Assembly: GCA_017308595.1 (NCBI GenBank)
Contig: JAFKER010000013.1
Location: 108,770 to 172,769 of the forward strand
DNA from: Afipia sp.
GTDB taxonomy: Bacteria > Pseudomonadota > Alphaproteobacteria > Rhizobiales > Xanthobacteraceae
Direction of reading: 5' to 3'
Length of the DNA: 64,000 nt
Part shown: positions 39,637 through 49,157 of the stretch, one piece after another
Numbering within the stretch: the first letter of the stretch is position 1
Layout of the letters: every line of letters starts with the position of its first letter
Translations under genes and position numbers: made by a program
Notes under the pieces: model-generated
Databases searched by the model: none
The model's input: the letters and a program-made list of their open reading frames with translations, nothing else
Told to the model about the DNA's origin: nothing

Positions 39637-41283
39637 ATGACCAGCCAGGGCCACTACAGCATCGGCCTCGACAAGAACGCGGCCAACTACGTGCCCCTGT
39701 CGCCAATGAGTTTCCTCGTTCGGAGCGCCAGCGTCTATCCGGACCACACCAGCGCCGTCTACGAAGGCCGTACGTTCACCTGGTCACAGACCTATGAACG
39801 CTGCAAGCGCTTCGCTTCGTTTCTGGCCGCCCGTGGCATCCGCCGTGGCGATACCGTCGCGGCCATGCTGCCCAACATTCCGGCGATGAACGAGCTTCAT
39901 TTTGCCGTGCCGATGGCCGCTGGCGTGCTGAATGCGCTGAACATCCGTCTCGACGCTGCTGCCATCGCATTCCAGCTCGACCATGGCGGCGCAAAAATCA
40001 TTCTGGTCGATCCCGAGTTCAGCGGCGTGATTTCGGATGCCTTGGGTCTGATGAAGGGCTCCAGACCGCTTGTGATCGATGTCGACGATGCGGCCTTTGA
40101 CGGCGGCAAACGCATCGGCGAAATCGAATACGAAGCCGCTGTCGCATACGGCGATCCGGCCTTCGCGTGGATAAAGCCTGAAGACGAATGGGACGCGATC
40201 TCACTGGGATATACGTCGGGCACGACTGGCAACCCAAAGGGCGTCGTCACGCATTATCGCGGCGCCTATCTCAACGCGGTCAGCAACATCCTCGCAGGCG
40301 GCCTCGGTACGCATCCGATCTACCTCTGGACGCTTCCGATGTTCCACTGCAACGGATGGTGCTTCCCATGGACCATTGCCGCATCGGCCGGCGTCAATGT
40401 CTGCCTGCGCAAGGTCGATCCGGCGAAGATTTTCGAACTGATCCCGAAGCATGGCGTGACCCACATGTGCGGCGCGCCGATCGTCTACAACACGCTGATC
40501 AACGCGCCGGGTGCGCCGAAGGGCAAAGCTACCAAGCCTGTCGTGGGATTGATCGCAGGCGCCGCGCCGCCGGTCGCCGTGCTCGAGGGCGCTGAGAACA
40601 TCGGCATTAAGCTGACCCACGTCTATGGCCTCACAGAGGTCTATGGCCCCGCCTCGGTCTGCGCGGAGCAGCCCGGCTGGGACAATCTGCCAGCGGAAGA
40701 GCGCGCGCAGCTTAAGCGCCGTCAGGGCGTGCCCTATCCGCTTCAGGAAGCCGTCACGGTGCTCGATCCGGAGACCATGCAGGAAGTGCCGCGCGATGGC
40801 GAAACCATCGGCGAGGTCATGTTCCGCGGCAACATCGTCATGAAGGGCTATCTGAAGAACGAGGCGGCGACCAAGGAAGCCTTCGAAGGCGGCTGGTTTC
40901 ATACCGGCGATCTCGGCGTCCTCGATCAGTTCGGCTACGTCATCATCAAGGACCGTTCCAAGGACATCATCATTTCGGGCGGTGAAAATATCTCGTCCGT
41001 AGAGGTCGAGGACGTCCTCTACAAGCATCCAGCGATCCTGTTTGCGGCCGTCGTCGCCAAACCCGACCCAAAATGGGGCGAGGTGCCTTGCGCCTTCGTC
41101 GAACTGAAGGAAGGCGCCACCGCCACGGAAGCTGAAATTCTGGCTTACTGCAAAGGCGTATTGCCGGGCTTCAAATCACCGAAGTCCGTGATATTCGGCT
41201 TCATCCCGAAGACCTCGACCGGCAAGATCCAGAAGTTCGCTTTGCGCGATCAGGTCAATTCGGCGAAGGCGATCTCGGCCTGA
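39637..41283 (+). CDS. Acyl-CoA synthetase (AMP-forming), FadD3/medium-chain type
   Basis: A 548-residue member of the ANL superfamily that activates a carboxylic acid through an acyl-adenylate to its CoA thioester. The P-loop is YTSGTTGNPKGVV and the A5 motif is YGLTEVYGP. The hinge and A8 region is GWFHTGDLGVLDQFGYVIIK. The catalytic Lys lies in PKTSTGKIQKFALRDQ. The substrate region PMFHCNGWCFPW matches short/medium-chain acyl-CoA synthetases often annotated as acyl-CoA synthetase in Nitrobacteraceae. GGGAG at 39626 lies 6 nt before ATG 39637. It is not in an operon with other fatty-acid genes. Confidence 0.92.
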   Translation: MTSQGHYSIGLDKNAANYVPLSPMSFLVRSASVYPDHTSAVYEGRTFTWSQTYERCKRFASFLAARGIRRGDTVAAMLPNIPAMNELHFAVPMAAGVLNALNIRLDAAAIAFQLDHGGAKIILVDPEFSGVISDALGLMKGSRPLVIDVDDAAFDGGKRIGEIEYEAAVAYGDPAFAWIKPEDEWDAISLGYTSGTTGNPKGVVTHYRGAYLNAVSNILAGGLGTHPIYLWTLPMFHCNGWCFPWTIAASAGVNVCLRKVDPAKIFELIPKHGVTHMCGAPIVYNTLINAPGAPKGKATKPVVGLIAGAAPPVAVLEGAENIGIKLTHVYGLTEVYGPASVCAEQPGWDNLPAEERAQLKRRQGVPYPLQEAVTVLDPETMQEVPRDGETIGEVMFRGNIVMKGYLKNEAATKEAFEGGWFHTGDLGVLDQFGYVIIKDRSKDIIISGGENISSVEVEDVLYKHPAILFAAVVAKPDPKWGEVPCAFVELKEGATATEAEILAYCKGVLPGFKSPKSVIFGFIPKTSTGKIQKFALRDQVNSAKAISA

Positions 41284-41287
41284 ATCG

Positions 41288-42088
41288 TCAGGCGTCGATC
41301 TCCAGCCGCATGCCGTCATAGCCCGCTTCAACACCCGGCGGCAGCTTGGCCCGGAGCACGTCGTAATCGAGATCGGAATGCAGATTGGTCAAGACCGCCC
41401 TGCGCGGCTTGAACTTCGCGATCCACGACAGCGCGTCATCGAGGCTGAAATGGCTGGGATGCGGCGCATAGCGCAGCGCGTCGACGATCCACAGATCGAG
41501 ACCTTCCAGCGCATGAAAGCTCTCGGGCGGAATGTCGTTGAGGTCCGGCGTATAGGCGGCGTTGCCGATGCGATAGCCGAGCGCCGGGATATTTCCGTGC
41601 TGGAGAATGAAAGCGGCCAGGGCGAGGGCACCGCCCTTCCCCTCGATGGTCTGTGTTTCGCCTGCTTCGATCGAACGCTTTTCCAGGATCGCCGGATAAT
41701 CGCTGCCCGGCGCCTGCTCGAAACAGTAAGCGAAGCGCATCAGGATATCTTTGCCGGTCGACTTGTTGAGATAGACCGGAATGCGCCTGCGCTGATGCAG
41801 AACAACCGAGCGAAGATCATCGATGCCGTGAGTCTGATCGGCGTGCTCGTGGGTCAGGAACGTCGCGTCCAGATGATCCACGTGAGCGTCGATCAACTGC
41901 TCACGCAGATCGGGTGACGTGTCGATCAGGACTCGCGTGATACCGTTCGGACCCGCCTTCTCGGCCAGCATCGAACAACGGCGGCGGCGATTTTTCGGAT
42001 TTTTCGGATCGCACGCACCCCAGCCTAACGCCGGACGCGGCACACCGGCGGACGAGCCGGAACCGAGAATTGTCAGCGTGACCGTCAT
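41288..42088 (-). CDS. MBL-fold metallo-hydrolase, PhnP-like
   Basis: A 266-residue metallo-beta-lactamase-fold phosphodiesterase. The zinc motif is FLTHEHADQTHGIDDLR (HxHxDH variant). GSGSSAGVPRPALGWGACDP is the N-terminal loop, with the Cys that in PhnP-like enzymes belongs to a structural zinc site. TNLHSDLDY holds the last His/Asp ligands. PhnP cleaves cyclic ribose phosphates; members in this tatD-linked position have no proven substrate. The start overlaps tatD's stop (ATGA). It is the last gene of the dac-tmk-holB-metG-tatD operon. Confidence 0.87.
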   Translation of the reverse strand: MTVTLTILGSGSSAGVPRPALGWGACDPKNPKNRRRRCSMLAEKAGPNGITRVLIDTSPDLREQLIDAHVDHLDATFLTHEHADQTHGIDDLRSVVLHQRRRIPVYLNKSTGKDILMRFAYCFEQAPGSDYPAILEKRSIEAGETQTIEGKGGALALAAFILQHGNIPALGYRIGNAAYTPDLNDIPPESFHALEGLDLWIVDALRYAPHPSHFSLDDALSWIAKFKPRRAVLTNLHSDLDYDVLRAKLPPGVEAGYDGMRLEIDA

Positions 42089-42879
42089 GCCGCTTGCGCG
42101 TCCGGGCGCGGCACCTTGTCGAACAGCCGGAAGAAGTTTTCCGTGGTTTGCCGCGAAATCTCCTCGACGGACACGCCGCGCGTTTCCGCAAGCACCCTTG
42201 CGGTCTCGGTGACGAACGATGGCTCATTACGCTTGCCGCGATACTTCCCAGGCGCAAGATACGGCGCGTCGGTCTCAACCATGATGCGATCGGCAGGAAG
42301 TTCAGCGGCGATATCGCGGATGGACTGTGAGTTCTTGAAAGTCAGAATGCCCGTGAATGAGATCGACAGGCCGAGGTCGATGGCTTTCATCGCAAGCTCA
42401 CGGCCGCCCGTATAGCAATGCAGCACCGCCTTGAACGGCCCTTTGGCAATTTCCTCATCGAGGATCTCACCGCAGCGCTCATCGGCTTCGCGGGTATGGA
42501 TCACCAGCGGCAGACCCGTCGCGCGGGCTGCCGCGATATGCGCGCGAAAGCCCCGCTCCTGCGCTGCAGGCGATCCGTCCGTGTAGTGATTGTCCAGCCC
42601 TGCCTCTCCGAGTGCTACAACCTTCGGATGTTTGGTTAGCGCGATCAGCTCGTCCGCCGTGATGCCGTCTTCCTCATCGGCGTTATGCGGGTGCGTGCCG
42701 ACCGAGCAAAAGACATTGGAAAAACGATCCGTGATCTTCAGCAATCCATCGAGCTTCCGCACGCGGGTCGAGATCGTGACGATGCGGCTCACGCCAGCGG
42801 TCTCCGCGCGTTTCACGATGGCATCGAGATCGTCCGCGAAATCCGGAAAATCGAGGTGGCAGTGACTATCGACCAGCAT
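42085..42879 (-). CDS. tatD: TatD-family metal-dependent hydrolase
   Basis: A 264-residue TIM-barrel hydrolase, YcfH/TatD type. The metal ligands include VDSHCHLDF at the N-terminus, GEAGLDNHY and the later VIHTREAD and VLHCYTGG strands, ending with ETDAPYLAPGKYRGKRNEPS. Homologues have 3'-5' DNase activity and are linked to DNA repair, or D-amino-acid-tRNA deacylation in eukaryotic relatives. It lies 5 bp after metG, the standard metG-tatD pairing. Confidence 0.94.
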   Translation of the reverse strand: MLVDSHCHLDFPDFADDLDAIVKRAETAGVSRIVTISTRVRKLDGLLKITDRFSNVFCSVGTHPHNADEEDGITADELIALTKHPKVVALGEAGLDNHYTDGSPAAQERGFRAHIAAARATGLPLVIHTREADERCGEILDEEIAKGPFKAVLHCYTGGRELAMKAIDLGLSISFTGILTFKNSQSIRDIAAELPADRIMVETDAPYLAPGKYRGKRNEPSFVTETARVLAETRGVSVEEISRQTTENFFRLFDKVPRPDAQAA

Positions 42880-42884
42880 CTGGC

Positions 42885-44840
42885 TTAACTCGCCGCGCCG
42901 TCTTTTGGTTCGACATACCGCGGGAACACGGGCGCAGGTGGCGGCAGTTGCGAGCCGCCCTTGATCCGCGTAGCGAGCGCCGCGAAGTCACGCGCATCGG
43001 GTGCGATCCCGAGAATGTCGAGCAGCTTGGTGCAGGCCTCCGGCATCGCGGGCTGGGCCAAGATCGCAATCTGACGGACCACTTCGGCGGTGACATACAG
43101 CACCGTCTGCTGACGTGCCGGATCGGTCTTTGCCAGTGCCCATGGTGCCTCGCCCGCAAAATAGCGGTTGGCTTCGGCTACCACGGCCCAGATCGCGTTG
43201 AGCGCCTGATGAATCTGCTGCGTGGCCATAGCCGTGCGCGCCTGCTCCAGCATGCCGTCGGCCATCGCGAGAATGGCTTTGTCGTTGTCGCTGAATTCAC
43301 CCGGCTGCGGCAGTACGCCCTGATACTGCTTCGCAATCATCGAGAGCGAGCGCTGCGCAAGATTGCCGAAATCGTTGGCAAGATCCGCATTCGTGCGCGC
43401 CACGATGGCTTCATGGTTGTAGTTGCCGTCCTGACCGAACGGCACCTCCCGCAGGAAGAAATAGCGCAGCTGGTCAACGCCGTAGGCATCCGCGAGACTG
43501 AACGGATCGACCACGTTGCCGACCGACTTCGACATTTTCTCACCGCGGTTGAACAGGAAGCCGTGCGCGAACACGCGCTTCTGCACCGGAATGCCCGCCG
43601 ACATCAGAAAAGCCGGCCAGTACACCGCGTGGAAGCGGATGATGTCCTTGCCGATGATGTGAATGTCCGCCGGCCAATAGTGCCAGTTCTTGTCGCCTTC
43701 ATCGGGGAAACCTACGCCGGTGATGTAGTTGGTCAGCGCATCGACCCACACGTACATCACATGCTCTTCGTCGCCCGGCACCTTAACGCCCCAGTCGAAG
43801 GTGGTGCGCGAAATCGACAGATCCTTCAGGCCGCTTTTGACAAAGCTGACGACCTCGTTCTTGCGCGAATCCGGACCGATGAAATCGGGCTGGTTCTCGT
43901 AAAGCGCAAGCAGCTTGTCCTGATAGGCGGAAAGCCTGAAGAAGTAACTCTTCTCCTCGACCCACTCGACCGGCGTGCCTTGCGGCCCACGGCGCACACT
44001 ATCTTCGCCGACAACGGTCTCGTCTTCCGCGTAGTAGGCTTCGTCGCGGACGGAATACCAACCAGCGTAACTGTCGAGATAGATATCTCCGTTCGCGGCC
44101 ATCCTTTTCCAGATTTCCTGCGTTGACTCGTGATGCTGTTTCTCCGACGTGCGGATGAAGCGATCGAACGAGATATTCAGGCGCTGATCCATCTCCTTGA
44201 ACCGCGCGGCATTACGTGTCGCCAGTTCCAACGGCGTCATGTTTTCCTTCTGCGCCGTCTGGATCATCTTCTGGCCGTGCTCGTCGGTGCCAGTCAGGAA
44301 GAATACGTCCTTGCCGTCGAGGCGCTGGAAGCGCGCCAGCGCATCGGTCGCTATCGCTTCATAGGCGTGGCCGATATGTGGCGCCCCGTTCGGATAGGCG
44401 ATGGCGGTTGTGATGTAGAACGAGTTCTTTGCAGAAGCGCTTGCAACAGCCTGGGGCACGGTCGCAACCTTGGCTTTAACCTTAGCCGGCTTCGGCGGCG
44501 CCTTCGGTGTCACGGGCTTTGCGGCTTGGGTTGCCTTCGCAGATGCCTTCTTTGCAGCAGATGTCTTTGCCGCAGCCTTCTTCGCAACAGTCTTCTTGGC
44601 GCTGCTCTTCTTGGCAACAGCCTTCTTGCCCGCGCGCTTAGGTGCGGTTTTCTTCAACGCCTTTTTTCCCGCTTTCTTGACGGTTTTCTTGCCAGCTTTC
44701 TTGACTACCTTTTTCGCGGCTGCCTTGCGTCCCTTTTTCTTCGGCGCAGCTACCGCGCTTCGGCTTACGGCCTTGCGCGCCGATTTGGCGGCCTTCTTGG
44801 CTGCTTTCTTCTTGGAGATGGTCTTCTTGGCTTTGGCCAT
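42885..44840 (-). CDS. metG: Methionyl-tRNA synthetase with a Lys/Ala-rich histone H1-like N-terminal tail
   Basis: A 651-residue protein. From residue 139 ([20 protein letters not shown]) it is an ordinary MetRS: HIGH at 155-158, KMSKS at 435-439, an anticodon-binding helical domain, and no C-terminal EMAP domain. Residues 1-138 are a low-complexity tail of Lys, Ala, Pro and Ser with repeated AAKK/VAKK units, resembling the C-terminal domain of histone H1. The tail is in frame. AAGGA lies about 6 nt before ATG 44840, and no stop or shift separates it from the core. An internal GTG at codon 128 could yield the short form. The tail probably binds tRNA, rRNA or DNA; that is inference. Confidence 0.93.
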   Translation of the reverse strand: MAKAKKTISKKKAAKKAAKSARKAVSRSAVAAPKKKGRKAAAKKVVKKAGKKTVKKAGKKALKKTAPKRAGKKAVAKKSSAKKTVAKKAAAKTSAAKKASAKATQAAKPVTPKAPPKPAKVKAKVATVPQAVASASAKNSFYITTAIAYPNGAPHIGHAYEAIATDALARFQRLDGKDVFFLTGTDEHGQKMIQTAQKENMTPLELATRNAARFKEMDQRLNISFDRFIRTSEKQHHESTQEIWKRMAANGDIYLDSYAGWYSVRDEAYYAEDETVVGEDSVRRGPQGTPVEWVEEKSYFFRLSAYQDKLLALYENQPDFIGPDSRKNEVVSFVKSGLKDLSISRTTFDWGVKVPGDEEHVMYVWVDALTNYITGVGFPDEGDKNWHYWPADIHIIGKDIIRFHAVYWPAFLMSAGIPVQKRVFAHGFLFNRGEKMSKSVGNVVDPFSLADAYGVDQLRYFFLREVPFGQDGNYNHEAIVARTNADLANDFGNLAQRSLSMIAKQYQGVLPQPGEFSDNDKAILAMADGMLEQARTAMATQQIHQALNAIWAVVAEANRYFAGEAPWALAKTDPARQQTVLYVTAEVVRQIAILAQPAMPEACTKLLDILGIAPDARDFAALATRIKGGSQLPPPAPVFPRYVEPKDGAAS

Positions 44841-44909
44841 TACGATTCCTTGAAGTTCAAAACGCCGCCGACGTCTGCGCGCGCATTCATGATGTGATGT
44901 TGCAAAGCC

Positions 44910-44986
44910 GCTAGTGGTCCAATTCTAACATTCGCATCCCGTTTCAGCAGACATCCCTGCGAATGTTAGAATTAAAGGACCACTAG
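44910..44986. repeat. Long hairpin element A between holB and metG
   Basis: An inverted repeat with arms of 27 bases. GCTAGTGGTCC plus AATTCTAACATTCGCA pairs with TGCGAATGTTAGAATT plus GGACCACTAGC. The only defect is a 3-nt AAA bulge, and the loop is 21 nt. It lies 13 bp from a second, related hairpin. The size and symmetry fit a REP/BIME-type mobile or regulatory palindrome rather than a terminator. Confidence 0.8.
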
Positions 44987-45000
44987 CAAATATAAGTTTC

Positions 45001-45076
45001 TAGTGGAGTTTTGGATTTGACATTCGCTTTGAGGACTCGCCGCCAGCGGAACGCGAATGTCAAATCCACTCCACTA
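45001..45076. repeat. Long hairpin element B between holB and metG
   Basis: TAGTGGAGT plus GGATTTGACATTCGC pairs with GCGAATGTCAAATCC plus ACTCCACTA: 24 bp in total with a 3-nt TTT bulge and a 25-nt loop. It shares the outer TAGTGG and inner ACATTCGC elements, and the position of the 3-nt bulge, with element A. The holB stop lies 12 bp away, so both hairpins are probably part of the holB-metG transcript. Confidence 0.8.
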
Positions 45077-45087
45077 AGGCTATCCGG

Positions 45088-46137
45088 TTAGCGAGCTGCG
45101 GTCGCTTCTGCGAGCATACCGAACACCGAGAAAACCAGCGGCTTCCGTTCCAGATTGAAGCTTTCCGTATCGCGCGCGGCGTTGTTGATCTTTTCCCATA
45201 CCTCGGCAAGCCGTGCAAGGCGCGGCAGATTTGCGCCGACATCCGGTCCATGCAGATGCCCCGTGAGCCAACGGTCGATGGTGTCGACAAAGGCGCGCAA
45301 TCCGGCCCGATCGTTAAGCGGCAACGCATCGCCGAGCGCGTGCAGGGCCCGCTGATCGAGTTGCGGCAGGCGGTTGAGAAGGTCCAGCGTACGTTGCTGA
45401 AGTCCGAGGGACTGGCCGCCAAGCAACGTCAGCGCCCGCGCCACACTTCCTTCGGCCGCATTTGCCGCCTCAGCCAGCGCAGGATCGTGGCGGCTCAAAC
45501 CGGCCGCTCCGGCTGCAGCCTCAATCACATCCCCGGTTTCCAGTGATCGCAACGACAGCTTGCGGCAACGTGACTGGATTGTGGCAAGTACGCGTGCCGG
45601 AGCGTGACTGATGAGCAGGAAGAGTGAACGAGCGGGCGGCTCTTCGAGTATCTTCAGCAGTGCATTCGATGCATTCGCGTTAAGCTCGTCAACCGTATCG
45701 ACGACACAAACACGCCATCCGCCAACCGATGCGGCGGTTGAGCCGAAAAATCCGATGGTCTCGCGCGACTCGTCCACCGTAATGACGGTTCGCATCGTCC
45801 CCTTCTCGTTGGCGGTGCGCTCCAGCGTCAGCAATCCGCCGTGGCTCCCGTTCGCGACTTGACGCGCCACGGGATGATCCTGATCGACGTGGAGATCGTC
45901 GGCACCTTGAACCGATTGCGCCGCTGGATCGGGATGCGCGAGCACAAATCGCGCCATGCGATAGGCCAGCGTCGCCTTGCCGATGCCCTGCCCGCCACCA
46001 ATCAGCCATGCATGAGGTATGCGCCCGCTGCGATAAGCCGTCAGCAGGGTCTGCTCGGCATCGCGATGACCGAACAGCGCGGTGGTTTCGCGCGGCGGCG
46101 ATACGGTGATCTCAGGTTCTACCGACTTGGCGCTCAT
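45088..46137 (-). CDS. holB: DNA polymerase III delta-prime subunit
   Basis: A 349-residue AAA+ clamp-loader subunit. It contains LFGHRDAEQTLLTAYRSGRI, the degenerate P-loop GGGQGIGKATLAYRMARF and the sensor region ASNALLKILEEPPARSLFLL. As usual for delta-prime, the ATP site looks intact in alphaproteobacteria but the subunit acts as a stator. The zinc-module Cys cluster of enteric homologues is absent, typical for the group. The start overlaps tmk's stop (ATGA). Two large hairpins separate its 3' end from metG. Confidence 0.93.
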   Translation of the reverse strand: MSAKSVEPEITVSPPRETTALFGHRDAEQTLLTAYRSGRIPHAWLIGGGQGIGKATLAYRMARFVLAHPDPAAQSVQGADDLHVDQDHPVARQVANGSHGGLLTLERTANEKGTMRTVITVDESRETIGFFGSTAASVGGWRVCVVDTVDELNANASNALLKILEEPPARSLFLLISHAPARVLATIQSRCRKLSLRSLETGDVIEAAAGAAGLSRHDPALAEAANAAEGSVARALTLLGGQSLGLQQRTLDLLNRLPQLDQRALHALGDALPLNDRAGLRAFVDTIDRWLTGHLHGPDVGANLPRLARLAEVWEKINNAARDTESFNLERKPLVFSVFGMLAEATAAR

Positions 46138-46829
46138 ACCTGAGACGTCTCACGAGTCGTTGCCACGGAAAACAGGTGATCGCGCAGCGCTTTCCAGACA
46201 CGCTCCGCAACGGTTTTGGGATCCGCATCGGCATCGACCAGCGCGCAGCGCTGCGGATCGCCGTTAGCAATCTTGAGATAGGCATCGCGCAATTTTTCGT
46301 GAAAGCTGACGCCCTCGCCTTCGAATCGGTCAGGCGCCGCCGTCCCGCGCCGCTTGAGCGCACGCTCCATGCCGACCGCGACCGGCACATCCAGAATGAT
46401 CGTGAGATCCGGCTTGAGACTGCCGATTGTGACGCGCTCCATCGCACGGATGAGTTTCGGATCGACCTTTCCAAGTTCGCCCTGATAAACCCGCGTTGAA
46501 TCCGTGAACCGGTCGCACAGCACCCACGTTCCCTGCGCCAGTGCGGGTTCGATGACCTGGTTGACATGATCGTCGCGCGCCGCTGCAAATAGCAGGGACT
46601 CAGTTTCCGGACCGAATGCCTTGGCCATTCCGGATAGCAGCAAATGCCGCACGATCTCTGCGCCCGCCGATCCGCCTGGCTCGCGCGTCGTGATCGTGCG
46701 CAGTTTCGCGGCGTTTAACCGATCCGCCAGCAACTGGATTTGGGTCGATTTCCCGGAGCCCTCACCGCCCTCAAATGTAATGAAACGGCCCCGCGGCTGC
46801 GGTGGTTTCGGTTTAGCAGCGTCGCTCAT
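46134..46829 (-). CDS. tmk: Thymidylate kinase
   Basis: A 231-residue dTMP kinase. The P-loop is FEGGEGSGKSTQ, the DR(Y/F) motif appears as CDRFTDSTRVYQGELG, and the LID-region Arg cluster is ERALKRRGTAAPDRFEGEGV. The N-terminus MSDAAKPKPPQPRG is a short disordered leader; ATG 46829 is chosen over an upstream in-frame ATG that would overlap dac. It lies 1 bp after the dac stop and overlaps holB by 4 bp, forming a tight DNA-replication operon. Confidence 0.94.
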   Translation of the reverse strand: MSDAAKPKPPQPRGRFITFEGGEGSGKSTQIQLLADRLNAAKLRTITTREPGGSAGAEIVRHLLLSGMAKAFGPETESLLFAAARDDHVNQVIEPALAQGTWVLCDRFTDSTRVYQGELGKVDPKLIRAMERVTIGSLKPDLTIILDVPVAVGMERALKRRGTAAPDRFEGEGVSFHEKLRDAYLKIANGDPQRCALVDADADPKTVAERVWKALRDHLFSVATTRETSQV

Positions 46830-46830
46830 G

Positions 46831-48081
46831 TCAGAGCTTCTCCGCGCCTGCGCGGAACAGGCCAATCACCAGTTCGCTGGCGCCGTCGATTGCGCGTCGT
46901 GTCGTTGAGCCAGTCGCAACTGCTTCTGCCGATACAAGCGGGGCTTCCACCGCAATGTTGTTGCCGCGCCAGACCTTTAGCACGCCGATCCGCTGGCCGG
47001 GCTGAACCGGAGCGCGAACGGGGCCGTTATAGACAATCCGCGCAATGAGTTTGTCAGTGCCGTTTCGCTGCACCATGACCTTGATCGGTTCGGGGCTGGA
47101 CAATTTCACAGAACGGCTATCACCACCAAAAACCTTTGCGTAGCCGACGGCCTGGTCTGCTGCGAACAGCGTCCGTGCCTCAAAATTGCGGAAGCCCCAT
47201 TCCAGCAGCTTCTTCGCCTCAGTCGCGCGATCATCCGCATCTTCAAGACCGTTGACGACGACGATCAGGCGCATGCCGTTCTGAACAGCGGAGCCGACCA
47301 TGCCGTAACCGCCTTCCTTGGTGAAGCCGGTCTTCAGGCCGTCCGCGCCTTCAAGAGACGTCAGCAGGGGATTCCGGTTCTGCTGACGAATTTTGTTCCA
47401 GGTGAATTCGCGTTCACCGAAAAGCTTGTAGTGCTCGGGATAGGTCAGGATGATGTGACGCGCCAGCAACGCCAGTTCGCGCACCGTCATCTTGTTGCCG
47501 GGGTCAGGAAGGCCGTTGGAATTCGCGAATGTGGACTTCGCCATTCCAAGTTCGCGCGCGCGCTTTGTCATGCGCTCCGCAAAAGCGGCTTCAGTGTTCG
47601 ACAGCCCCTCGGCCAGCGCCATACACGAGTCATTGCCGCTCTGGATGATGGCGCCGTGCAACAGATCATCCACACTGACGCGGCTGTTGATGGCGGCGAA
47701 CATGGTGGAGCCGCCGGACGGCGCACCGCCTTTGCGCCATGTATTCTCGCTGATCCTGAATTCGTCGGTGGGCTTGATCTCCCCCTTCTTAAGGGCATCG
47801 AACACCACTTCGGCCGTCATCAGCTTCATCATGCTGGAGGGCGCTCGAAGCTCGTCGGCGTTCTTCTCGAACAGGATACTGCCGGATTTCGCTTCGATCA
47901 GGATCGCGGTCGGTGCATCGACATCGTATCCGTCTTCCTTTTTAGCGCCCTGCACGCTGTTGTTGGCAGCGTAAGCCACACCCCCGAGCACCACGCCGGC
48001 CGTCAGGACAGCCGCGACAAGCGGCCAGAACCGCCCAGTCCGACGCCTGCGAATCCGGGATGCTGTGAGAATGGCTGCCAT
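46831..48081 (-). CDS. D-alanyl-D-alanine carboxypeptidase (PBP5/6 type)
   Basis: A 416-residue low-molecular-mass penicillin-binding protein that trims the terminal D-Ala of peptidoglycan stem peptides. An N-terminal membrane anchor or signal (residues about 17-39) precedes the catalytic domain. The motifs are SxxK (Ser83 to Lys86, SMMK), SGN (147-149) and KTG (249-251). The C-terminal beta domain and amphipathic helix (ASELVIGLFRAGAEKL) attach it to the membrane. It is first in the operon with tmk, and divergent from the epoxide hydrolase gene. Confidence 0.94.
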   Translation of the reverse strand: MAAILTASRIRRRRTGRFWPLVAAVLTAGVVLGGVAYAANNSVQGAKKEDGYDVDAPTAILIEAKSGSILFEKNADELRAPSSMMKLMTAEVVFDALKKGEIKPTDEFRISENTWRKGGAPSGGSTMFAAINSRVSVDDLLHGAIIQSGNDSCMALAEGLSNTEAAFAERMTKRARELGMAKSTFANSNGLPDPGNKMTVRELALLARHIILTYPEHYKLFGEREFTWNKIRQQNRNPLLTSLEGADGLKTGFTKEGGYGMVGSAVQNGMRLIVVVNGLEDADDRATEAKKLLEWGFRNFEARTLFAADQAVGYAKVFGGDSRSVKLSSPEPIKVMVQRNGTDKLIARIVYNGPVRAPVQPGQRIGVLKVWRGNNIAVEAPLVSAEAVATGSTTRRAIDGASELVIGLFRAGAEKL

Positions 48082-48194
48082 GTCGAGATTCCTGAGGATC
48101 GCCTTGTATCAGTTGGGCTGGTACCAAACAACGTGCGGCTGGCTGTCACGGCATGTCCGAGCTCTTCGAAATCTTGAAAATGAGGCAGAAATCG

Positions 48195-49130
48195 ATGTCG
48201 TCATCTCGGATGATCTCAGCCAACGGCATTGAGATTTTTGTGACCGAACAGGGCTCAGGCCCGCTGGTTCTGCTGTGCCACGGCTGGCCCGAACTTTCGC
48301 ATTCGTGGCGACATCAGCTCCCTGCCCTCGCCGCAGCCGGGTACCACGTCGTGGCTCCCGACATGCGTGGCTACGGGCGGACCTCCGCGCCGCAGGATAT
48401 TTCTGCTTATTCGATCTTCGATCTGGTCGGAGACATGGTCGGGCTGGTCACTGCGCTCGGCGAGACCAAGGCCATCATCATCGGCCATGATTGGGGCGCG
48501 CCGGTCGCCTGGCATGCGGCTCTGTTCCGGCCGGACATGTTCACTGCCGTCGGTGGATTGAGCGTGCCACCTCCGTTTCGGGGGCGCGAACGCCCGCTCG
48601 ATACGCTGGCGAAAAGCGGAGTGACCAACTTCTACTGGCAATACTTCCAGACACCGGGCGTTGCTGAAGCAGAGTTCGAGCGCGATGTCGGCTTTACGAT
48701 GCGCGCGGTCACCTTTGGTGTCGAATCCTCCCTGTTCCTAAAAGACGGACATGGATTTCTCGGAGATCCGGCCAAGGATCGCCCCCGTCCCGGCTGGGTC
48801 AGCGAGGACGATCTCGCACATGTCGTCGAGACTTATACGCGCACGGGATTTCGCGGAGGTCTGAACTGGTATCGGAACATCGACAGGAACTGGGAGCTGA
48901 CGGCCCCCTGGCAGGGCGCGCAGATCCACCAGCCAGCCATCTTCATCGCAGGAGCTGACGATGCGGTGGTGACCGGGATTATCGGCGGCAAGCGCGTCAC
49001 CGAGATGGACAAGGTGCTTCCGAACCTGCGTCGCAAGCTGCTCATCGAAGGCGCAGGCCACTGGATTCAGCAGGAGCGACCGAACGAGGTGAATGCCGCG
49101 CTGATCGAATTCCTGAACGGCCTGCGGTAA
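48195..49130 (+). CDS. Alpha/beta-hydrolase, epoxide hydrolase type
   Basis: A protein of about 311 residues of the soluble epoxide hydrolase family. The oxyanion motif is HGWP and the nucleophile Asp lies in IIGHDWGAPVAW. The lid domain carries the Tyr residues used for epoxide activation (NWYRNIDRNWEL). The catalytic Asp lies near IFIAGADDAVVTG and the His in EGAGHWIQQERP. The reaction would be epoxide to diol, or haloalkane-type hydrolysis in relatives. ATG 48195 follows GAGG by 10 nt; ATGs at 48153, 48180 and 48210 are alternatives. The physiological substrate is unknown. Confidence 0.88.
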   Translation: MSSSRMISANGIEIFVTEQGSGPLVLLCHGWPELSHSWRHQLPALAAAGYHVVAPDMRGYGRTSAPQDISAYSIFDLVGDMVGLVTALGETKAIIIGHDWGAPVAWHAALFRPDMFTAVGGLSVPPPFRGRERPLDTLAKSGVTNFYWQYFQTPGVAEAEFERDVGFTMRAVTFGVESSLFLKDGHGFLGDPAKDRPRPGWVSEDDLAHVVETYTRTGFRGGLNWYRNIDRNWELTAPWQGAQIHQPAIFIAGADDAVVTGIIGGKRVTEMDKVLPNLRRKLLIEGAGHWIQQERPNEVNAALIEFLNGLR

Positions 49131-49157
49131 AGGACTGATCTGTAAGGCTATGGCGGC

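Noticed and set aside
42948-44126. A 392-codon plus-strand frame
   Set aside because: Antisense of metG; the metG frame carries the catalytic motifs.
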